A stretch of 64,000 nucleotides of DNA from Methylomonas sp. LW13 (GCF_016865255.1 NZ_CP033381.1:930001-994000); one strand, 5' to 3'. Positions 1-10,728 are shown, numbered from the stretch's first letter. Notes: generated by a model not told the origin, from the sequence alone. Translations and numbers: made by a program.

Positions 1-1
1 C

Positions 2-1222
2 GACATCATTCCCAGGCTGATCGATTTTCAGGAATGGCAAGCCGTGGAAGCAGGTCTGAAACAGCGTCTGAAAGCTTTGAATTGCTTTATCAACGATGTT
101 TATAACCAGCAGCAGATTATCAAGGATGGTTTGGTGCCTGCTGATTTGATCAACAGTTCCAGCAATTTTCGTAAGGAATGTTTGGGCATGCAGCCCAAAT
201 TCGGCACATGGGCCAATATTTGCGGCAGCGATCTGGTGCGGGCTGGCGACGGCAAGCTGTATGTGCTGGAAGACAATTTGCGGGTGCCATCCGGCGTGTC
301 GTACATGATCGAAAACCGGGTAATTACCAAACGGATCTTTCCGGAGTTGTTGGAAAATCTGAATATTCTGCCGGTGGACGATTATCCGACCCAGTTGTTC
401 GAAATGCTGGCGTCACTGGCACCGGATACCGATGACACCCCGCAAATTGCCGTCTTGACGCCCGGTATTTATAACTCGGCCTATTTCGAACACGCTTTCC
501 TGGCGCAACAAATGGGTGCGGAACTGGTGGAAGGCGGCGACTTGCTGGTCAAGGATGACGATTGTGTTTATATGCGTACCATCAAGGGTCTGGAAAAAGT
601 CGATGTGATTTACCGGCGCATTGATGATCTGTTTCTCGATCCTGAAGTCTTTCATAAGGATTCGGTATTGGGCGTGAAGGGCTTGATGCGGGCCTGGAAA
701 GCCGGCAATGTGGCGCTGGCTAATGCGCCGGGCGCGGGGGTAGCGGACGACAAGGTGGTGTATGCCTACGTGCCGGAAATGATTCGCTACTATCTGAACG
801 AAGAGCCGGTTTTGCCGAACGTGCCGACTTATCTCTGTAGCGATCCGGAACAATGCGCCTACGTGCTGGCGCATTTGCCGGAGCTGGTGGTAAAACCGGC
901 CAACGAGTCCGGCGGCTATGGCATGTTGGTCGGCCCGCACGCCAGCCAAAAGGAAATCAAGCAATTTCATAAACTGATTAAAAACAATCCGCGTAATTAC
1001 ATCGCCCAGCCAACTTTGGCTTTATCAACCTGCCCGACCTTGTGCGGTGATAGTCTGGAGCCCAGGCACATCGACTTGCGCCCCTTCATCCTGCAAGGTG
1101 AGAACGGCTTTGTCACCGCTGGCGGCTTGACCCGCGTGGCGCTCAGGGCCGGTTCGCTGGTGGTGAATTCATCGCAGGGCGGCGGCAGTAAAGACACTTG
1201 GATTATCAACAGGGAGCAATAA
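2..1222 (+). CDS. Circularly permuted ATP-grasp family protein (5' truncated by window)
   Basis: The frame is open from base 2, reading [20 protein letters not shown], so the true start lies before the window and roughly the first 80 residues of a usual ~470-residue protein are probably missing. The rest matches the circularly permuted ATP-grasp (DUF404/DUF407) family: [21 protein letters not shown] core text (here [18 protein letters not shown]), the [10 protein letters not shown] motif, the [13 protein letters not shown] nucleotide-binding stretch and the C-terminal DLRPFIL ... GGLTRVAL. Family members are predicted carboxylate-amine ligases acting on an unknown peptide or small molecule. 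The alpha-E partner begins one base after the stop, the usual pairing. The function of the pair is not established. Confidence 0.9.
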   Translation, partial: DIIPRLIDFQEWQAVEAGLKQRLKALNCFINDVYNQQQIIKDGLVPADLINSSSNFRKECLGMQPKFGTWANICGSDLVRAGDGKLYVLEDNLRVPSGVSYMIENRVITKRIFPELLENLNILPVDDYPTQLFEMLASLAPDTDDTPQIAVLTPGIYNSAYFEHAFLAQQMGAELVEGGDLLVKDDDCVYMRTIKGLEKVDVIYRRIDDLFLDPEVFHKDSVLGVKGLMRAWKAGNVALANAPGAGVADDKVVYAYVPEMIRYYLNEEPVLPNVPTYLCSDPEQCAYVLAHLPELVVKPANESGGYGMLVGPHASQKEIKQFHKLIKNNPRNYIAQPTLALSTCPTLCGDSLEPRHIDLRPFILQGENGFVTAGGLTRVALRAGSLVVNSSQGGGSKDTWIINREQ

Positions 1223-1223
1223 G

Positions 1224-2180
1224 ATGTTATCGCGATCCGCCGAACGTTTGTACTGGATGGCCCGTTATCTGGAGCGCACCGAAAACACCGCCCGCCTGAT
1301 CAGCGCCACGATGCATTTGATCTACGACTTGCCGTATGGTGTGGAATTAGGCTGGCGCAATTTATTAAATATTTGCGGCGTCGAAGAGGCGTTTTATCAA
1401 CGCTTTAAAAATCCCAGCGAGCAGAATACCACCCGGTTTTTATTAGCCGATATGAGCAATCCCGGCTCCTTATTGGCGTCGTTGTCGTTTGCTCGCGAGA
1501 ATATCCGTACCAGCCGCGAGCTGATGCCCGATGAGGCCTGGCAGCAGGTCAACGAAATGTATCTGTACGCTAATAACAATCTGGATAGCTTGTCCAATCG
1601 GCGGGGGCGTGCGCTGTTCTTGCAGGAAATCATGGCTGGGTGCCAGCGCTTTACTGGTTTTATGGCCGGGTCTATGAGTAGCAGCGACAGTGCCCGGTTT
1701 ATCTGTATCGGCCGCAATTTGGAACGGGCCGATATGACCAGCCGGATCATGGATTTCGGCACCGTATTGTTGGCGGAAAATCGCAGCACCAAAATGCGCG
1801 AGTACGAGACCATCCTGTGGATCAACGTTTTGAAGTCCTTGAGTGCGGTCTTGATGTATCGCAAACACGTCCGCAACCGAATTAAAGGTGAGGATGTTTT
1901 GAACTATCTGTTAAAAAATCCGGATTTTCCCAGGGCCGTGCTGCATTGCATCGAGGAGATTACGCATTGCATCAAACGCTTGCCGCATGCTGTCGAACTA
2001 TTCCCGCAGCTGGAACAATTGGAACAGCAGGTACTCGCCATTGAGATTAAGCAGACTACCCCGGAGCAATTGCATCAAGTGCTGGACGGCTTGCAAGCGA
2101 AGTTCGACGATTTACACCAGCAAATCGCGGCCATGTGGTTTTTAAATAGTCTTGGCGAGGCCGAAGCCGAGAAAAATTGA
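1224..2180 (+). CDS. Alpha-E domain protein (DUF403)
   Basis: A 318-residue mostly helical protein that begins MLSRSAERLYWMARYLERTENTARL, the hallmark of the alpha-E family. A later conserved FICIGRNLERADMTSRIMDFG block repeats the RxLERAD/T pattern. It starts one nucleotide after the ATP-grasp stop codon, so the two are almost certainly co-translated. The family is known as the constant companion of circularly permuted ATP-grasp ligases, often with a transglutaminase and an Anbu-type protease, in a predicted peptide-forming or peptide-modifying system. No transglutaminase or protease gene follows here; any would have to lie upstream of the window. Its biochemical role is unknown. Confidence 0.9.
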   Translation: MLSRSAERLYWMARYLERTENTARLISATMHLIYDLPYGVELGWRNLLNICGVEEAFYQRFKNPSEQNTTRFLLADMSNPGSLLASLSFARENIRTSRELMPDEAWQQVNEMYLYANNNLDSLSNRRGRALFLQEIMAGCQRFTGFMAGSMSSSDSARFICIGRNLERADMTSRIMDFGTVLLAENRSTKMREYETILWINVLKSLSAVLMYRKHVRNRIKGEDVLNYLLKNPDFPRAVLHCIEEITHCIKRLPHAVELFPQLEQLEQQVLAIEIKQTTPEQLHQVLDGLQAKFDDLHQQIAAMWFLNSLGEAEAEKN

Positions 2181-2355
2181 CATTATTGCCGACAGGAAGA
2201 TTTTCACCAGCCAGGCCTCTGCAGCGCTGAGCACCCGCTTGGTTGAGCGCAATCGCTCTGCGTCAAGGGCGCGCTGCTTGGATTGCTACTGACCCAAACC
2301 CCCAAGTTTGCTATATCATGGAAGCATCGTTTTCTAAAACTAAAGGGGGAGGATT

Positions 2356-5300
2356 ATGGATAAGCTAAGGGCACTGGGTCTGGGGGCGGTGGGGCAAGAC
2401 GAGCAAGCTGTTAAGCAACAGTTGCATCTTTATATCAATCTGAAACTGGCTTCATGCGGGCAGCCGACGTGTATCGATACCGAGTCGGCGCAGTTTATGG
2501 ATACCGCTCAGGACTTGCTGAATAGCTATCTGGAAAAAAGCCGCTTGTTGGCCAGTTCCTCCCTTTATCCCGCCGATAGACGGATTCAAGATTTCCTGGA
2601 GCGCTATTGCGCGGATCTGGGCTTTGCAAAAATCCCCAGCTTGCCGACGATGACTTTCGAGTTGGATAAGCACGGCGTGGCGCGTGAATTATCGTTGCCT
2701 TTGGGCGAGGATGAATTTCGTTCCGAAATCGTCTCCAGCTTTCGGGTGAAGCAAGGCATTTTGCACAATCCAGCCAGCGACCGGCGTACCACGCAAGGCT
2801 CGTTTCATGTTGCGGAAGGCGGTCTACCCGTCCCCGGCGATAAGAAGCAGGTACCCAAGCTGACTTTTGCCTTGATGCTGGGTGAGGCTTTGAACCCACC
2901 CGACGATTTGATGGTGCTGCCGTTTACCGCTCACCAGCCCAAGCCGGCACGCATGTTTGCTTCATTATTGATGCGGCCGGTAGTCTGTCCGGAAATCCCG
3001 GGTGTTGCCGCCGAAAAGTCCATGGAAATCCGTTTTTTTGCGCCGGGCAATCTGGTCAGCAATCTGGACTTTGTTGAGAGCATCTTCGGCAACGGCGGCA
3101 ATCCTGCCTTGCCGGAATGCGATGCGGCCCTGGATGTCGAGCATTGGTCAGGCCACAGCGGCTGCGTGATTCTGGCCCCGCATTTAACCAAGCTCACTAA
3201 AAAGCAGTTGGGGCTGCCTCATTGGGACGAGGCCACCGAACGGCAACGCGCCGATGGCATGTGCTGGCAAGATCCCGAAGAACTGTATAACGACGGTCAG
3301 GCGTTTAAATTAACTGCGCGTGATAGCGGCGGCGTGATCGTCACCCTACTGGCCGATAACTACTACGGTTATTGCAAAAAGGAAGTCAAAACCCAGATCA
3401 GCTATGCCGCCAATTTGTTCGGTTTGGCAGAAGAGGAGCATGCCGGCGGCGCGTTGGCATTTCGTCGCGTCAATCACGGTGATGAATTTGGCATTGGCAG
3501 TCTGACCCGCGAACCGGGCTATGATTTTGACGAGATGACCTATCACTACGGCGCGATCATGGATGTGCATCCGGAAGGTTATGCGGTGGACAGGCATTTT
3601 CCGGAGATTATTTATGTGCCGCAGGATTTGCGGATGAGTCTGGCAACGCAGAAAATTACCTGGATCAGAAACGGCCAAAGCCATAGCATTCGCTTGCAAC
3701 CGGGCAAAATATACGTGCAGCCCAACGGTTATAAAATCGAGATGTGCAAGCACCCCGGTGCGCCGTCCTGGCGTTTGATCGGCACTGTCGCGGAAGGCAC
3801 GTTTTGTCATAAGCCCTGTACGGTGTCCGGCGGCGGCAAATCGGAAATTTCCAAATCCATTGAAGACGCGGCAATCTACGGCCCGTTGTTCGTGGACGAT
3901 TTGCAGCACGATCTGGACCGGGTGCAGGCGATTTTCGATAAGGATTATACCGGCCGCTTCTTGCCGGGTTTCGAACGCGATGACCATGGTCCTAGCCGCA
4001 CCGTGCTCAGTCAGGAACGCAGTCTGGGTTCCGTGATTAAGTTGTTGACGCCTTCTCCCAATCACCTTCCGGAGTTCAATGATTGGCTGCGATCCATCCC
4101 GCCCAGCATCCTGGCTTTGGTGTTTTTGATCAAGCGTTTTTACCGCCCTGAATGGGGTAACAATTGGCGCGATAATTTATCGGTGGACGTGATTGACGGT
4201 GCGCCCGGGCATGAGCTGAAACTGAATCAGCGTAAGATCGTTGCTACCTATTTGCGGGTAGGTTTTGATCTGGACGGCGGCTGGCGCACTTTCAAGGTAC
4301 GGCAAGACTATATCGCCTGCGAGAAAGTGCAGATGGAAGACGACATCAGCGCTTCGGTCGTGGTGCCGAAGCAAGCAGTGCGAGCCTGTCTGCCTGACGA
4401 TGGCTATGAAATGAGTTTGAAGTTGGTCAGCAACTGCGAATATCGACTGTTTCAACGCCCGGACGATGCGATTATTCCGGGTTACGACAAGCAGACCGAG
4501 CAGAACATGTCCGCACCCGGCAATTTCATGGCCAATTTTGAGCCCTTGGACCACGAGCAATTGTCGGCGATCGTAGAAGACGTGATGACTTTTTCCAAAT
4601 TCACCGCGCCCATGCAAAAGCTATTGAGCGATGCTTACCAGGACGGGAAAGGCTATGTGGTGTGTTCCGCGCATCCGCGTTTGGTGAACGGCAAACCGTC
4701 GAAAAACCCGCGCTACCTGGAAACCCGTGTCGATGTGGTGAAACCCTTACGGAAATACGTGGCCGAAGTGGGCGCGCGTTTACATCGCAAGATTCCGCTC
4801 AATCAACCGCTCTGTCATCCGGTGGACGCGGTGTTGACCGGTCGCCGCAACAATCCGCCCGAACCGGGCATCCGCGCGCTGGCGGTTTACAATCCGATTC
4901 ATTATCAAGAGTTGCCTGAACTGTTTATGGATTTTGTCTGTTCCTTGACCGGCAAATCGCCGTCTACTACCGGAGCGGGTAGTGAGGGGGCGCTGACTAA
5001 AGGGCCGTTCAATGCCTTGCGCGGTACCGCCGATTTGAACAATGCCCTGGTCTCGTTCATTTTGACCGGTTATCCCGGTTTTTCCAGTTCGGCTGGTTTT
5101 ATCGGTCCGGATACCCGCGTCGATCACGATATTAGTTTGTTGATTCCGGAGATTTGGGCGCGGCTGTCGCGCGAAGAGCGCCACCCGGCATTTTTGTTGG
5201 AACATGGCTATCTGGAACCGTTAACCGATTTTGAACACAAGGGCCAAATTGTCTTGGCCAGCCGTTTGGGTTATCGCATCACCAGTCATTTCGTGCACGG

Positions 5301-5832
5301 CTTGATGGGTAAGATCTTCGATAACCCGTATGCGGTTTTTACCGACGAGATTTTGCAGCCCGAGCGCCAGGATCTGGAGGTGTTTGTCGACGGCATCAAC
5401 AATATCGTCGAAACCCAGCAGCGCGTGGCCCAGCAATATCTTGATGACGGCAGTATAGAAGACGCCTGTCCGCCGCTGTATGCTTTGCTGCATATCATGG
5501 CCGATGGTCATTATCAGGGTAAGGATGCGCATCATCCGGAGATACGGGCGATGTTTACCCGCGATTACTTGTTGGCTTCGGATTGGTATCAGGAACGGCT
5601 GCGGATCAAGCAGCAGCGCGACATCGCGTTATGGCAACGGCATGTCGATTATTTGGGCAGGTTCTTGCACGAAAGCAGTCACCAGACTTTGATCGACGAG
5701 CTGAAGTTGGTCGAACGGCATAGGCAGGCGCAACAGAAACTGGTGGAACTGGCCTCGCCGGAATATTTGCAGTCTTTGGTGGGTACTTTGGGCGCCGACC
5801 CTTTAGGGCCATACTCCGCGGGCGCAGTTTAG
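2356..5832 (+). CDS. Probable pyrophosphate-type phosphoenolpyruvate carboxykinase (PPi-PEPCK)
   Basis: A single 1158-residue protein, preceded by a strong GGGGGAGG ribosome site that fixes the ATG. Its size and text fit the PPi-PEPCK family described from Entamoeba histolytica and Propionibacterium freudenreichii (~1,100-1,150 residues), which interconverts PEP + CO2 + phosphate with oxaloacetate + pyrophosphate and shows little sequence similarity to ATP- or GTP-PEPCK. Visible blocks are [16 protein letters not shown] (about residue 340), [18 protein letters not shown] (484-501, with a P-loop-like GGGKS) and [20 protein letters not shown] (866-885). There is no signal peptide, so it should be cytosolic. 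It stands alone between the ATP-grasp pair and a shared terminator. The assignment rests on recognition of family motifs, not on a search. Confidence 0.72.
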   Translation: MDKLRALGLGAVGQDEQAVKQQLHLYINLKLASCGQPTCIDTESAQFMDTAQDLLNSYLEKSRLLASSSLYPADRRIQDFLERYCADLGFAKIPSLPTMTFELDKHGVARELSLPLGEDEFRSEIVSSFRVKQGILHNPASDRRTTQGSFHVAEGGLPVPGDKKQVPKLTFALMLGEALNPPDDLMVLPFTAHQPKPARMFASLLMRPVVCPEIPGVAAEKSMEIRFFAPGNLVSNLDFVESIFGNGGNPALPECDAALDVEHWSGHSGCVILAPHLTKLTKKQLGLPHWDEATERQRADGMCWQDPEELYNDGQAFKLTARDSGGVIVTLLADNYYGYCKKEVKTQISYAANLFGLAEEEHAGGALAFRRVNHGDEFGIGSLTREPGYDFDEMTYHYGAIMDVHPEGYAVDRHFPEIIYVPQDLRMSLATQKITWIRNGQSHSIRLQPGKIYVQPNGYKIEMCKHPGAPSWRLIGTVAEGTFCHKPCTVSGGGKSEISKSIEDAAIYGPLFVDDLQHDLDRVQAIFDKDYTGRFLPGFERDDHGPSRTVLSQERSLGSVIKLLTPSPNHLPEFNDWLRSIPPSILALVFLIKRFYRPEWGNNWRDNLSVDVIDGAPGHELKLNQRKIVATYLRVGFDLDGGWRTFKVRQDYIACEKVQMEDDISASVVVPKQAVRACLPDDGYEMSLKLVSNCEYRLFQRPDDAIIPGYDKQTEQNMSAPGNFMANFEPLDHEQLSAIVEDVMTFSKFTAPMQKLLSDAYQDGKGYVVCSAHPRLVNGKPSKNPRYLETRVDVVKPLRKYVAEVGARLHRKIPLNQPLCHPVDAVLTGRRNNPPEPGIRALAVYNPIHYQELPELFMDFVCSLTGKSPSTTGAGSEGALTKGPFNALRGTADLNNALVSFILTGYPGFSSSAGFIGPDTRVDHDISLLIPEIWARLSREERHPAFLLEHGYLEPLTDFEHKGQIVLASRLGYRITSHFVHGLMGKIFDNPYAVFTDEILQPERQDLEVFVDGINNIVETQQRVAQQYLDDGSIEDACPPLYALLHIMADGHYQGKDAHHPEIRAMFTRDYLLASDWYQERLRIKQQRDIALWQRHVDYLGRFLHESSHQTLIDELKLVERHRQAQQKLVELASPEYLQSLVGTLGADPLGPYSAGAV

Positions 5833-5849
5833 ATTCGGCTATACCTAAA

Positions 5850-5890
5850 AAAACAGGGATACCGGTCTTGTGGCCGGTATCCCTGTTTTT
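5850..5890. terminator. Bidirectional rho-independent terminator
   Basis: Perfect 16-bp inverted repeat: left arm AAAACAGGGATACCGG at 5850-5865, right arm CCGGTATCCCTGTTTT at 5874-5889, with an 8-base loop. An A-run on the left and a T-run on the right let it work in both directions. It lies between the convergent stops of the PPi-PEPCK gene and the minus-strand secreted-protein gene. Confidence 0.93.
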
Positions 5891-5912
5891 ATATGGGGCA
5901 AGCCCGCTTGAT

Positions 5913-7034
5913 TTAACCTTTGCGTTTGGTTTTGGTCTTGCCTTTGGGATTTTCGTGGGCGATCAGCGAACGGGCCAGCTTCCGCAAGCCGTTGGAGGAT
6001 ACTTCCAGCCCAAGTGGCGAGCCTATCGATTCCAACTCGTACATCAAGTCCGTCGCGGCAATCAGCGTCACATAGCGCAGGCTGCTATTACCCGGTAACT
6101 GGGTTGAAGCGTCACGTAGTAGCGGGGCTAGCACGTCCCAGGAACTGTTGAAGAACTTACGCACCGGATCGTTTTCCGCCACATATTCCGCAGTCAGACC
6201 TTGTTCAAAGGCGACGCCGGCTTTTTGCAGGACATCGCGCAAGCTTGCCCGGCTGGCGTCAGCGTTGGTGGCGATAGGGGCTTTCTCAATATTCTTTTCC
6301 AAAGACATCTGCCAACCTTGCCAGAGCTTGCGCCATTGGTTCAATTCCGCTTCGTTCAATACCGGGGCCGCTTTTAAGCCGCCGGCATTTTGGTTGGTAG
6401 CGGTGTAGCCCACGTTGATTAAAATACCTTTCTCATCGGCTTTGACCTGATTGAAGCGCAGGCTGTTGATGGTGTCGTGCAACTCCTCGCTATCGTCGGC
6501 GGCGATGAAGGGGAGCAGGGTTTTCGTAATGTCCGGGCGGGATTGGTTTAAGTCGATTTTCAGGGCGGCCAGTTTGGGCTCGGCGGCTTTTTTGATCAGC
6601 GATTGCAATTGGGCGATATTCAACGGCTGGCCGTTGCGATCAAACGCATTCAGTTGGGTGACCGGGAAGCTCAGCACATTACCGGAGGCATCCAATGTCG
6701 GCTGTTGCAGGGTTTGCAAAATGCCCGACCATTCGATCAAGGTCATGCATTTGCCGCCCAGCGCGGTACCCACGCGGGCTTGTACATTGTTCTGAATTTT
6801 GACCTGGCCTTGCTCGCCGCTGATTTGCGGATGGTCCAGATCCAAAAAGCTGCATTGCTTGCCGTCTTTCCAGGCTCTTACCGATTCATTCGGGCCGTCA
6901 TAGAGCTCGCTGACCAGCACACTTTTGATTAAACCGTACTCCATGGGCACCGGAATATTAATTTCGCGGGCCATACCGGTCTGTGCAGTCAGCAGCAGGC
7001 CGGTGGTAAGTAACAGGGTACGCATTTTTGACAT
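5913..7034 (-). CDS. Unknown secreted protein, last gene of the sucCD-nadE operon
   Basis: A 373-residue protein with a clear signal peptide, MSKMRTLLLTTGLLLTAQTGMA, and likely cleavage after GMA, so probably periplasmic. The mature part has two cysteines (CSFLDLD and GKCMTLIEW) that could form a disulfide, and ends in a short basic tail (KGKTKTKRKG). I recognise no domain. The ribosome site AAGGAG is formed by the last Lys-Glu codons of nadE and the gap to nadE is three bases, so it is tightly attached to that operon. A second ATG four codons in (MRTLL) is an alternative start. No function is proposed. Confidence 0.85.
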   Translation of the reverse strand: MSKMRTLLLTTGLLLTAQTGMAREINIPVPMEYGLIKSVLVSELYDGPNESVRAWKDGKQCSFLDLDHPQISGEQGQVKIQNNVQARVGTALGGKCMTLIEWSGILQTLQQPTLDASGNVLSFPVTQLNAFDRNGQPLNIAQLQSLIKKAAEPKLAALKIDLNQSRPDITKTLLPFIAADDSEELHDTINSLRFNQVKADEKGILINVGYTATNQNAGGLKAAPVLNEAELNQWRKLWQGWQMSLEKNIEKAPIATNADASRASLRDVLQKAGVAFEQGLTAEYVAENDPVRKFFNSSWDVLAPLLRDASTQLPGNSSLRYVTLIAATDLMYELESIGSPLGLEVSSNGLRKLARSLIAHENPKGKTKTKRKG

Positions 7035-7037
7035 GAT

Positions 7038-8684
7038 TTACTCCTTAACGTTGTCGGGCGCTGGTTGATTAAGCGCGGCCGTGCCGCGATAAGCGGATGA
7101 AATAGGGTAGCGGCGGTCACGACCAAACGCTCTGGGTGTGATGCGAATGCCGGGCGGCGATTGCCGACGTTTATATTCGTTTCTATCCACCAGCGAAATC
7201 GCTCTATGTACATCGGCAACCGTGAAGCCTTGTGCCACGATCTCGGCGGCGGATTTGTCCTGTTCCACATACAAAGTAAGTATAGGATCCAACACAGAAT
7301 AAGGTGGCAGCGAATCTTCGTCCTTTTGGTCCGGCGCCAATTCCGCCGATGGTGCGCGGGTGATAACCCGTTGCGGAATGACCGGCGACAAGGTGTTGCG
7401 GTATTCGGCGAGTTGGTAGACCAGTAATTTCGATACGTCTTTTAAAGGCGCAAAACCGCCGGCCATGTCGCCATAAAGTGTGGCGTAGCCCACGCTCATT
7501 TCGCTTTTGTTGCCGGTGGTCAACAGTAGCTTGCCTTGTTTATTCGAAATGGCCATCAACAACACGCCACGGCAACGGGCTTGGATGTTTTCTTCGGTGG
7601 TGTCTTTTTGGCTGCCTGCAAACAGCGGGGCCAGCATGCCGTTGAAGGCAGTTACCGCCGGTTCGATGGGCAACACGTGATATTTGACACCCAGCGCCTC
7701 GGCTTCCAGGATCGCGTCCTGGTTGCTCATGTCTTGGGTATAGCGCGATGGCATCAACACGGCTTCGACATGATCGGCGCCCAGCGCATCCACCGCCAAC
7801 GCCAATACCAGTGCGGAGTCGATACCGCCGGACAAGCCCAGAATCGCGCCTTGAAAGCCGTTTTTGCGTACGTAGTCTTGAATGCCCAACACCAGCGCCT
7901 TATATTCGCTGACCACGGGTTGATACAAGTCGGCGATGGTGGATATTTGCGGCTCATGATCGACAAACTCGACGATGCTGAGTTGCTCGGCAAATTCGGC
8001 TGCTCGGAACACGACATCGCCGTTACGATTTGCGACAAACGAGGCGCCGTCGAACACTAACTCGTCCTGGCCGCCGATTTGATTGACATAAACCAACGGT
8101 ATCTGCTCGGCTTTAATTTGCGAACAGATGATGTCCTCGCGCTGCTGCATCTTGCCGGCATGAAACGGCGAGGCGTTCAGCGTCAGGATAATGTCCGCCC
8201 CGGACGCTCGGTTTTGGGCGATGATGCCGGGTCGCCAAATATCTTCGCAAATCGTCAATGCTATGCGACTGTCATTTGCCGTGAACAGGCAGGTTTGGTC
8301 GCCGGCGCTGAAGTAACGCTGTTCATCGAATACCCCGTAGTTGGGCAGGGCTTGTTTGTGGTAATCGGCTAGGGTTTCGCCGTCGCGTAATGCCACGGCC
8401 GTGTTATATAGCCGGCCATCCTGTTGCATCGGGTAACCGATCACAAGCGTGATACCGGCAATCTTCTTGGCAATTTCGGCAACCGCTTGTTGCGCCTGGT
8501 GAATAAAATCCGGTCGAAACAGTAGGTCTTCAGGTGGGTAACCGGTGACACATAGCTCCGGAAACACCACCAAATCGGCCTGCCGCTGTTTGGCTTGTTC
8601 AGCGGCGGCCAGAATTTTGCCGGTGTTGGTTTGAATGTCGGCAACTGTTAAGTTCAGTTGGGCTAGCGCTATTTTTATCGACAT
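7038..8684 (-). CDS. nadE: Glutamine-dependent NAD+ synthetase
   Basis: A 548-residue two-domain enzyme making NAD+ from nicotinate adenine dinucleotide, ATP and glutamine in the cytosol. The N-terminal nitrilase-type glutaminase shows its triad: Glu43 in FPELCVTGYPPEDLL, Lys110 in KQALPNYGVFDE and Cys146 in LTICEDIW. The C-terminal synthetase has the pyrophosphate loop LGLSGGIDSALVLAL (SGGIDS at 285-290) and GNKSEMSVGYATLYGD. The start is the ATG at 8684, which overlaps the sucD stop as TAATG. The frame stays open a further 280 codons upstream, but that stretch is sucD read in the wrong frame. The overlap implies translational coupling to succinyl-CoA synthetase. Confidence 0.96.
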   Translation of the reverse strand: MSIKIALAQLNLTVADIQTNTGKILAAAEQAKQRQADLVVFPELCVTGYPPEDLLFRPDFIHQAQQAVAEIAKKIAGITLVIGYPMQQDGRLYNTAVALRDGETLADYHKQALPNYGVFDEQRYFSAGDQTCLFTANDSRIALTICEDIWRPGIIAQNRASGADIILTLNASPFHAGKMQQREDIICSQIKAEQIPLVYVNQIGGQDELVFDGASFVANRNGDVVFRAAEFAEQLSIVEFVDHEPQISTIADLYQPVVSEYKALVLGIQDYVRKNGFQGAILGLSGGIDSALVLALAVDALGADHVEAVLMPSRYTQDMSNQDAILEAEALGVKYHVLPIEPAVTAFNGMLAPLFAGSQKDTTEENIQARCRGVLLMAISNKQGKLLLTTGNKSEMSVGYATLYGDMAGGFAPLKDVSKLLVYQLAEYRNTLSPVIPQRVITRAPSAELAPDQKDEDSLPPYSVLDPILTLYVEQDKSAAEIVAQGFTVADVHRAISLVDRNEYKRRQSPPGIRITPRAFGRDRRYPISSAYRGTAALNQPAPDNVKE

Positions 8685-9559
8685 TATGTTTTGGAAAAAC
8701 AATCCCGCATCGCGACGCCTATATCCGAAGGCGAGCTGACCATGCTCACGCCGGCCGCTTGCATGGCTGCAATTTTGCCTGCCGCTGTGCCGGCGCCACC
8801 GGTGACAATCGCACCGGCGTGACCCATACGTTTGCCGGGAGGCGCGGTTTGGCCGGCGATGTAGCCGACCACAGGTTTGGTAACGTGGGCTTTGATAAAG
8901 TCCGCAGCCTGTTCCTCGTCGCTGCCGCCGATTTCGCCGACCATCACGATGCCATGGGTGTCCGGGTCGTCTTGGAAAAGGCTCAGCACGTCGATGAAAT
9001 TCATGCCATGGATCGGATCGCCGCCGATGCCGACGCAGGTGCTTTGTCCCAGGCCTTCGCGGGTAGTTTGATGCACGGCTTCGTAGGTCAGGGTGCCGGA
9101 ACGGGAAACAATGCCGATTTTGCCGGGTAGATGAATATGGCCGGGCATGATGCCGATCTTGCATTGCCCTGGTGTAATCACGCCAGGGCAGTTGGGGCCG
9201 ACCAGCAATGAGCTCGTGCCTTGCATGGCCGCTTTGACCTTTAACATTTGCAGCACCGGTATGCCTTCTGTGATGCAGACGATCAGCTCGATGCCGGCGT
9301 CGACCGCTTCCAGAATCGCGTCGGCGGCAAAAAACGGCGGTACATAGATCATCGTTGCCGTGGCGCCGGTGGCTTTCACGGCTTGTTCGACAGTATCGAA
9401 TACCGGCAGATCCAGATGTTTGGAGCCGCCGCGACCCGGTGTGACGCCTCCAACTAGCTGCGTGCCGTAAGCGAGTGCTTGTTCGGAGTGAAATGTACCC
9501 TGTTTGCCGGTGAAGCCTTGGCAAATGACTTTAGTCTGTTTGTCGATCAAAATAGACAT
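8684..9559 (-). CDS. sucD: Succinyl-CoA synthetase, alpha subunit
   Basis: A 291-residue subunit that binds CoA and carries the phosphohistidine intermediate in the TCA-cycle step succinyl-CoA + ADP + Pi to succinate + ATP. Visible: CoA-binding [19 protein letters not shown] near the N-terminus, [22 protein letters not shown], the GIGGDPI loop and the phosphorylated His247 in GKRMGHAGA. The start ATG overlaps the sucC stop as TAATG, and its own stop overlaps nadE in the same way. Malate-CoA ligase (mtkB) of serine-cycle methylotrophs is a close relative and the main alternative, but the CPGVITPG and [13 protein letters not shown] text favours the succinate enzyme. Confidence 0.93.
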   Translation of the reverse strand: MSILIDKQTKVICQGFTGKQGTFHSEQALAYGTQLVGGVTPGRGGSKHLDLPVFDTVEQAVKATGATATMIYVPPFFAADAILEAVDAGIELIVCITEGIPVLQMLKVKAAMQGTSSLLVGPNCPGVITPGQCKIGIMPGHIHLPGKIGIVSRSGTLTYEAVHQTTREGLGQSTCVGIGGDPIHGMNFIDVLSLFQDDPDTHGIVMVGEIGGSDEEQAADFIKAHVTKPVVGYIAGQTAPPGKRMGHAGAIVTGGAGTAAGKIAAMQAAGVSMVSSPSDIGVAMRDCFSKT

Positions 9560-10728
9560 TAGGCTACCTCTTGCGCCAGTTTTACCGCCAATTCGGCAGC
9601 ATGGTTTAGATTATCCGCAGCTACCAGGCCCAGTCCCGATTGGCTTAGCATGGCTTTGCCCTGTTCGACGTTAGTCCCTTCCAGGCGTACCACGACCGGG
9701 ATTGTTAAGTGCATTTCCTCAACGGCCGCCAGGATGCCGGCGGCGATTACATCGCATTTGACGATGCCGCCGAAAATATTCACCAGCACTGCTTTGGTGG
9801 TGCCGTCGGACAAAATCAATTTAAACGCGGCTTTGACTTTGTCTTTATTGGTGCCGCCGCCCACATCCAGAAAATTGGCCGGCGCACCGCCTTTCAACTT
9901 CACCATGTCCATCGTCGCCATGGCCAGGCCGGCACCGTTGACCATGCAACCGATATTGCCGTCCAGCGTGATGTAGTTAAGATCGAACTGTTTGGCTTCC
10001 GCTTCCTTGGCGTCTTCTTGCGAGGCATCGCGCATCGCGGCTATGTCAGGATGTAAGGCGATGGCGTTGTCGTCGAAATTGATCTTGCCGTCCAGTGCCA
10101 CCAGTTTGCCGTCATCGGTTTGGATTAGCGGGTTGATTTCGATTTGGCTGGCATCTTTGGTCAAAAACAGTTGATACAGGCCGCTCATAATGCTCTGCAG
10201 CTGGCTTTGCTGTTCTTTGCCCAAGCCTAGTGCAGCGGCTACTTGGCGGCATTGATAAGGTTGTAAACCCGCTGCGGGGTGCACCGGCACCTTGACTATT
10301 TTTTCAGGTGTTTCAGCAGCCACCGCTTCGATGTCCATGCCGCCTGAGGCCGAGGCAATAAATATCAGCCGTTCACTTTCCCGGTCGAGCAACAGGCTCA
10401 AATAATATTCTTGATTGATTGCAGAAGCCTCTTCCACCCAAACGCTATTGACCGGCAGGCCGGCGGCATCGGTTTGATGCGTCACTAAACGTGTACCCAG
10501 CATCGCCGCGCTGTAAGCCTTTACTTCCTCCAGGGTCCGGGCAACTTTTACGCCGCCGGCTTTACCTCGGGCGCCGGCATGAATTTGCGCCTTTACCACC
10601 CAGGCAGAGCTGCTTAAGGACTGGGCGGCTTGCTGCGCTTGTTCGGCTGTGGTCGCCACGGCGCCTTGTGGCGTGGGGATCGAAAACGCTTTAAAGAGTT
10701 GTTTCGCCTGGTATTCGTGAATATTCAT
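9559..10728 (-). CDS. sucC: Succinyl-CoA synthetase, beta subunit
   Basis: A 389-residue ATP-grasp subunit, the normal length for the bacterial enzyme. It begins [20 protein letters not shown] and shows [16 protein letters not shown] (nucleotide grip), [20 protein letters not shown], the [13 protein letters not shown] loop and the [13 protein letters not shown] segment that faces the alpha subunit. It is the first gene of the minus-strand sucC-sucD-nadE-secreted-protein operon, and a 94-bp divergent region separates it from pilS. No strong promoter could be read by eye in that gap. The malate thiokinase beta subunit (mtkA) is the alternative. Confidence 0.93.
   Translation of the reverse strand: MNIHEYQAKQLFKAFSIPTPQGAVATTAEQAQQAAQSLSSSAWVVKAQIHAGARGKAGGVKVARTLEEVKAYSAAMLGTRLVTHQTDAAGLPVNSVWVEEASAINQEYYLSLLLDRESERLIFIASASGGMDIEAVAAETPEKIVKVPVHPAAGLQPYQCRQVAAALGLGKEQQSQLQSIMSGLYQLFLTKDASQIEINPLIQTDDGKLVALDGKINFDDNAIALHPDIAAMRDASQEDAKEAEAKQFDLNYITLDGNIGCMVNGAGLAMATMDMVKLKGGAPANFLDVGGGTNKDKVKAAFKLILSDGTTKAVLVNIFGGIVKCDVIAAGILAAVEEMHLTIPVVVRLEGTNVEQGKAMLSQSGLGLVAADNLNHAAELAVKLAQEVA

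Noticed and set aside
8685-9524. An open frame that would extend nadE by 280 codons at its N-terminus
   Set aside because: The extension is Arg/His-rich, lies entirely within sucD in another frame and has no glutaminase match. The real start at 8684 forms a TAATG overlap with sucD.
8684-10728. Malate thiokinase (mtkAB) instead of succinyl-CoA synthetase
   Set aside because: Both share the fold, but the [11 protein letters not shown] and [13 protein letters not shown] motifs and the subunit lengths fit SucCD better. A tree would settle it.
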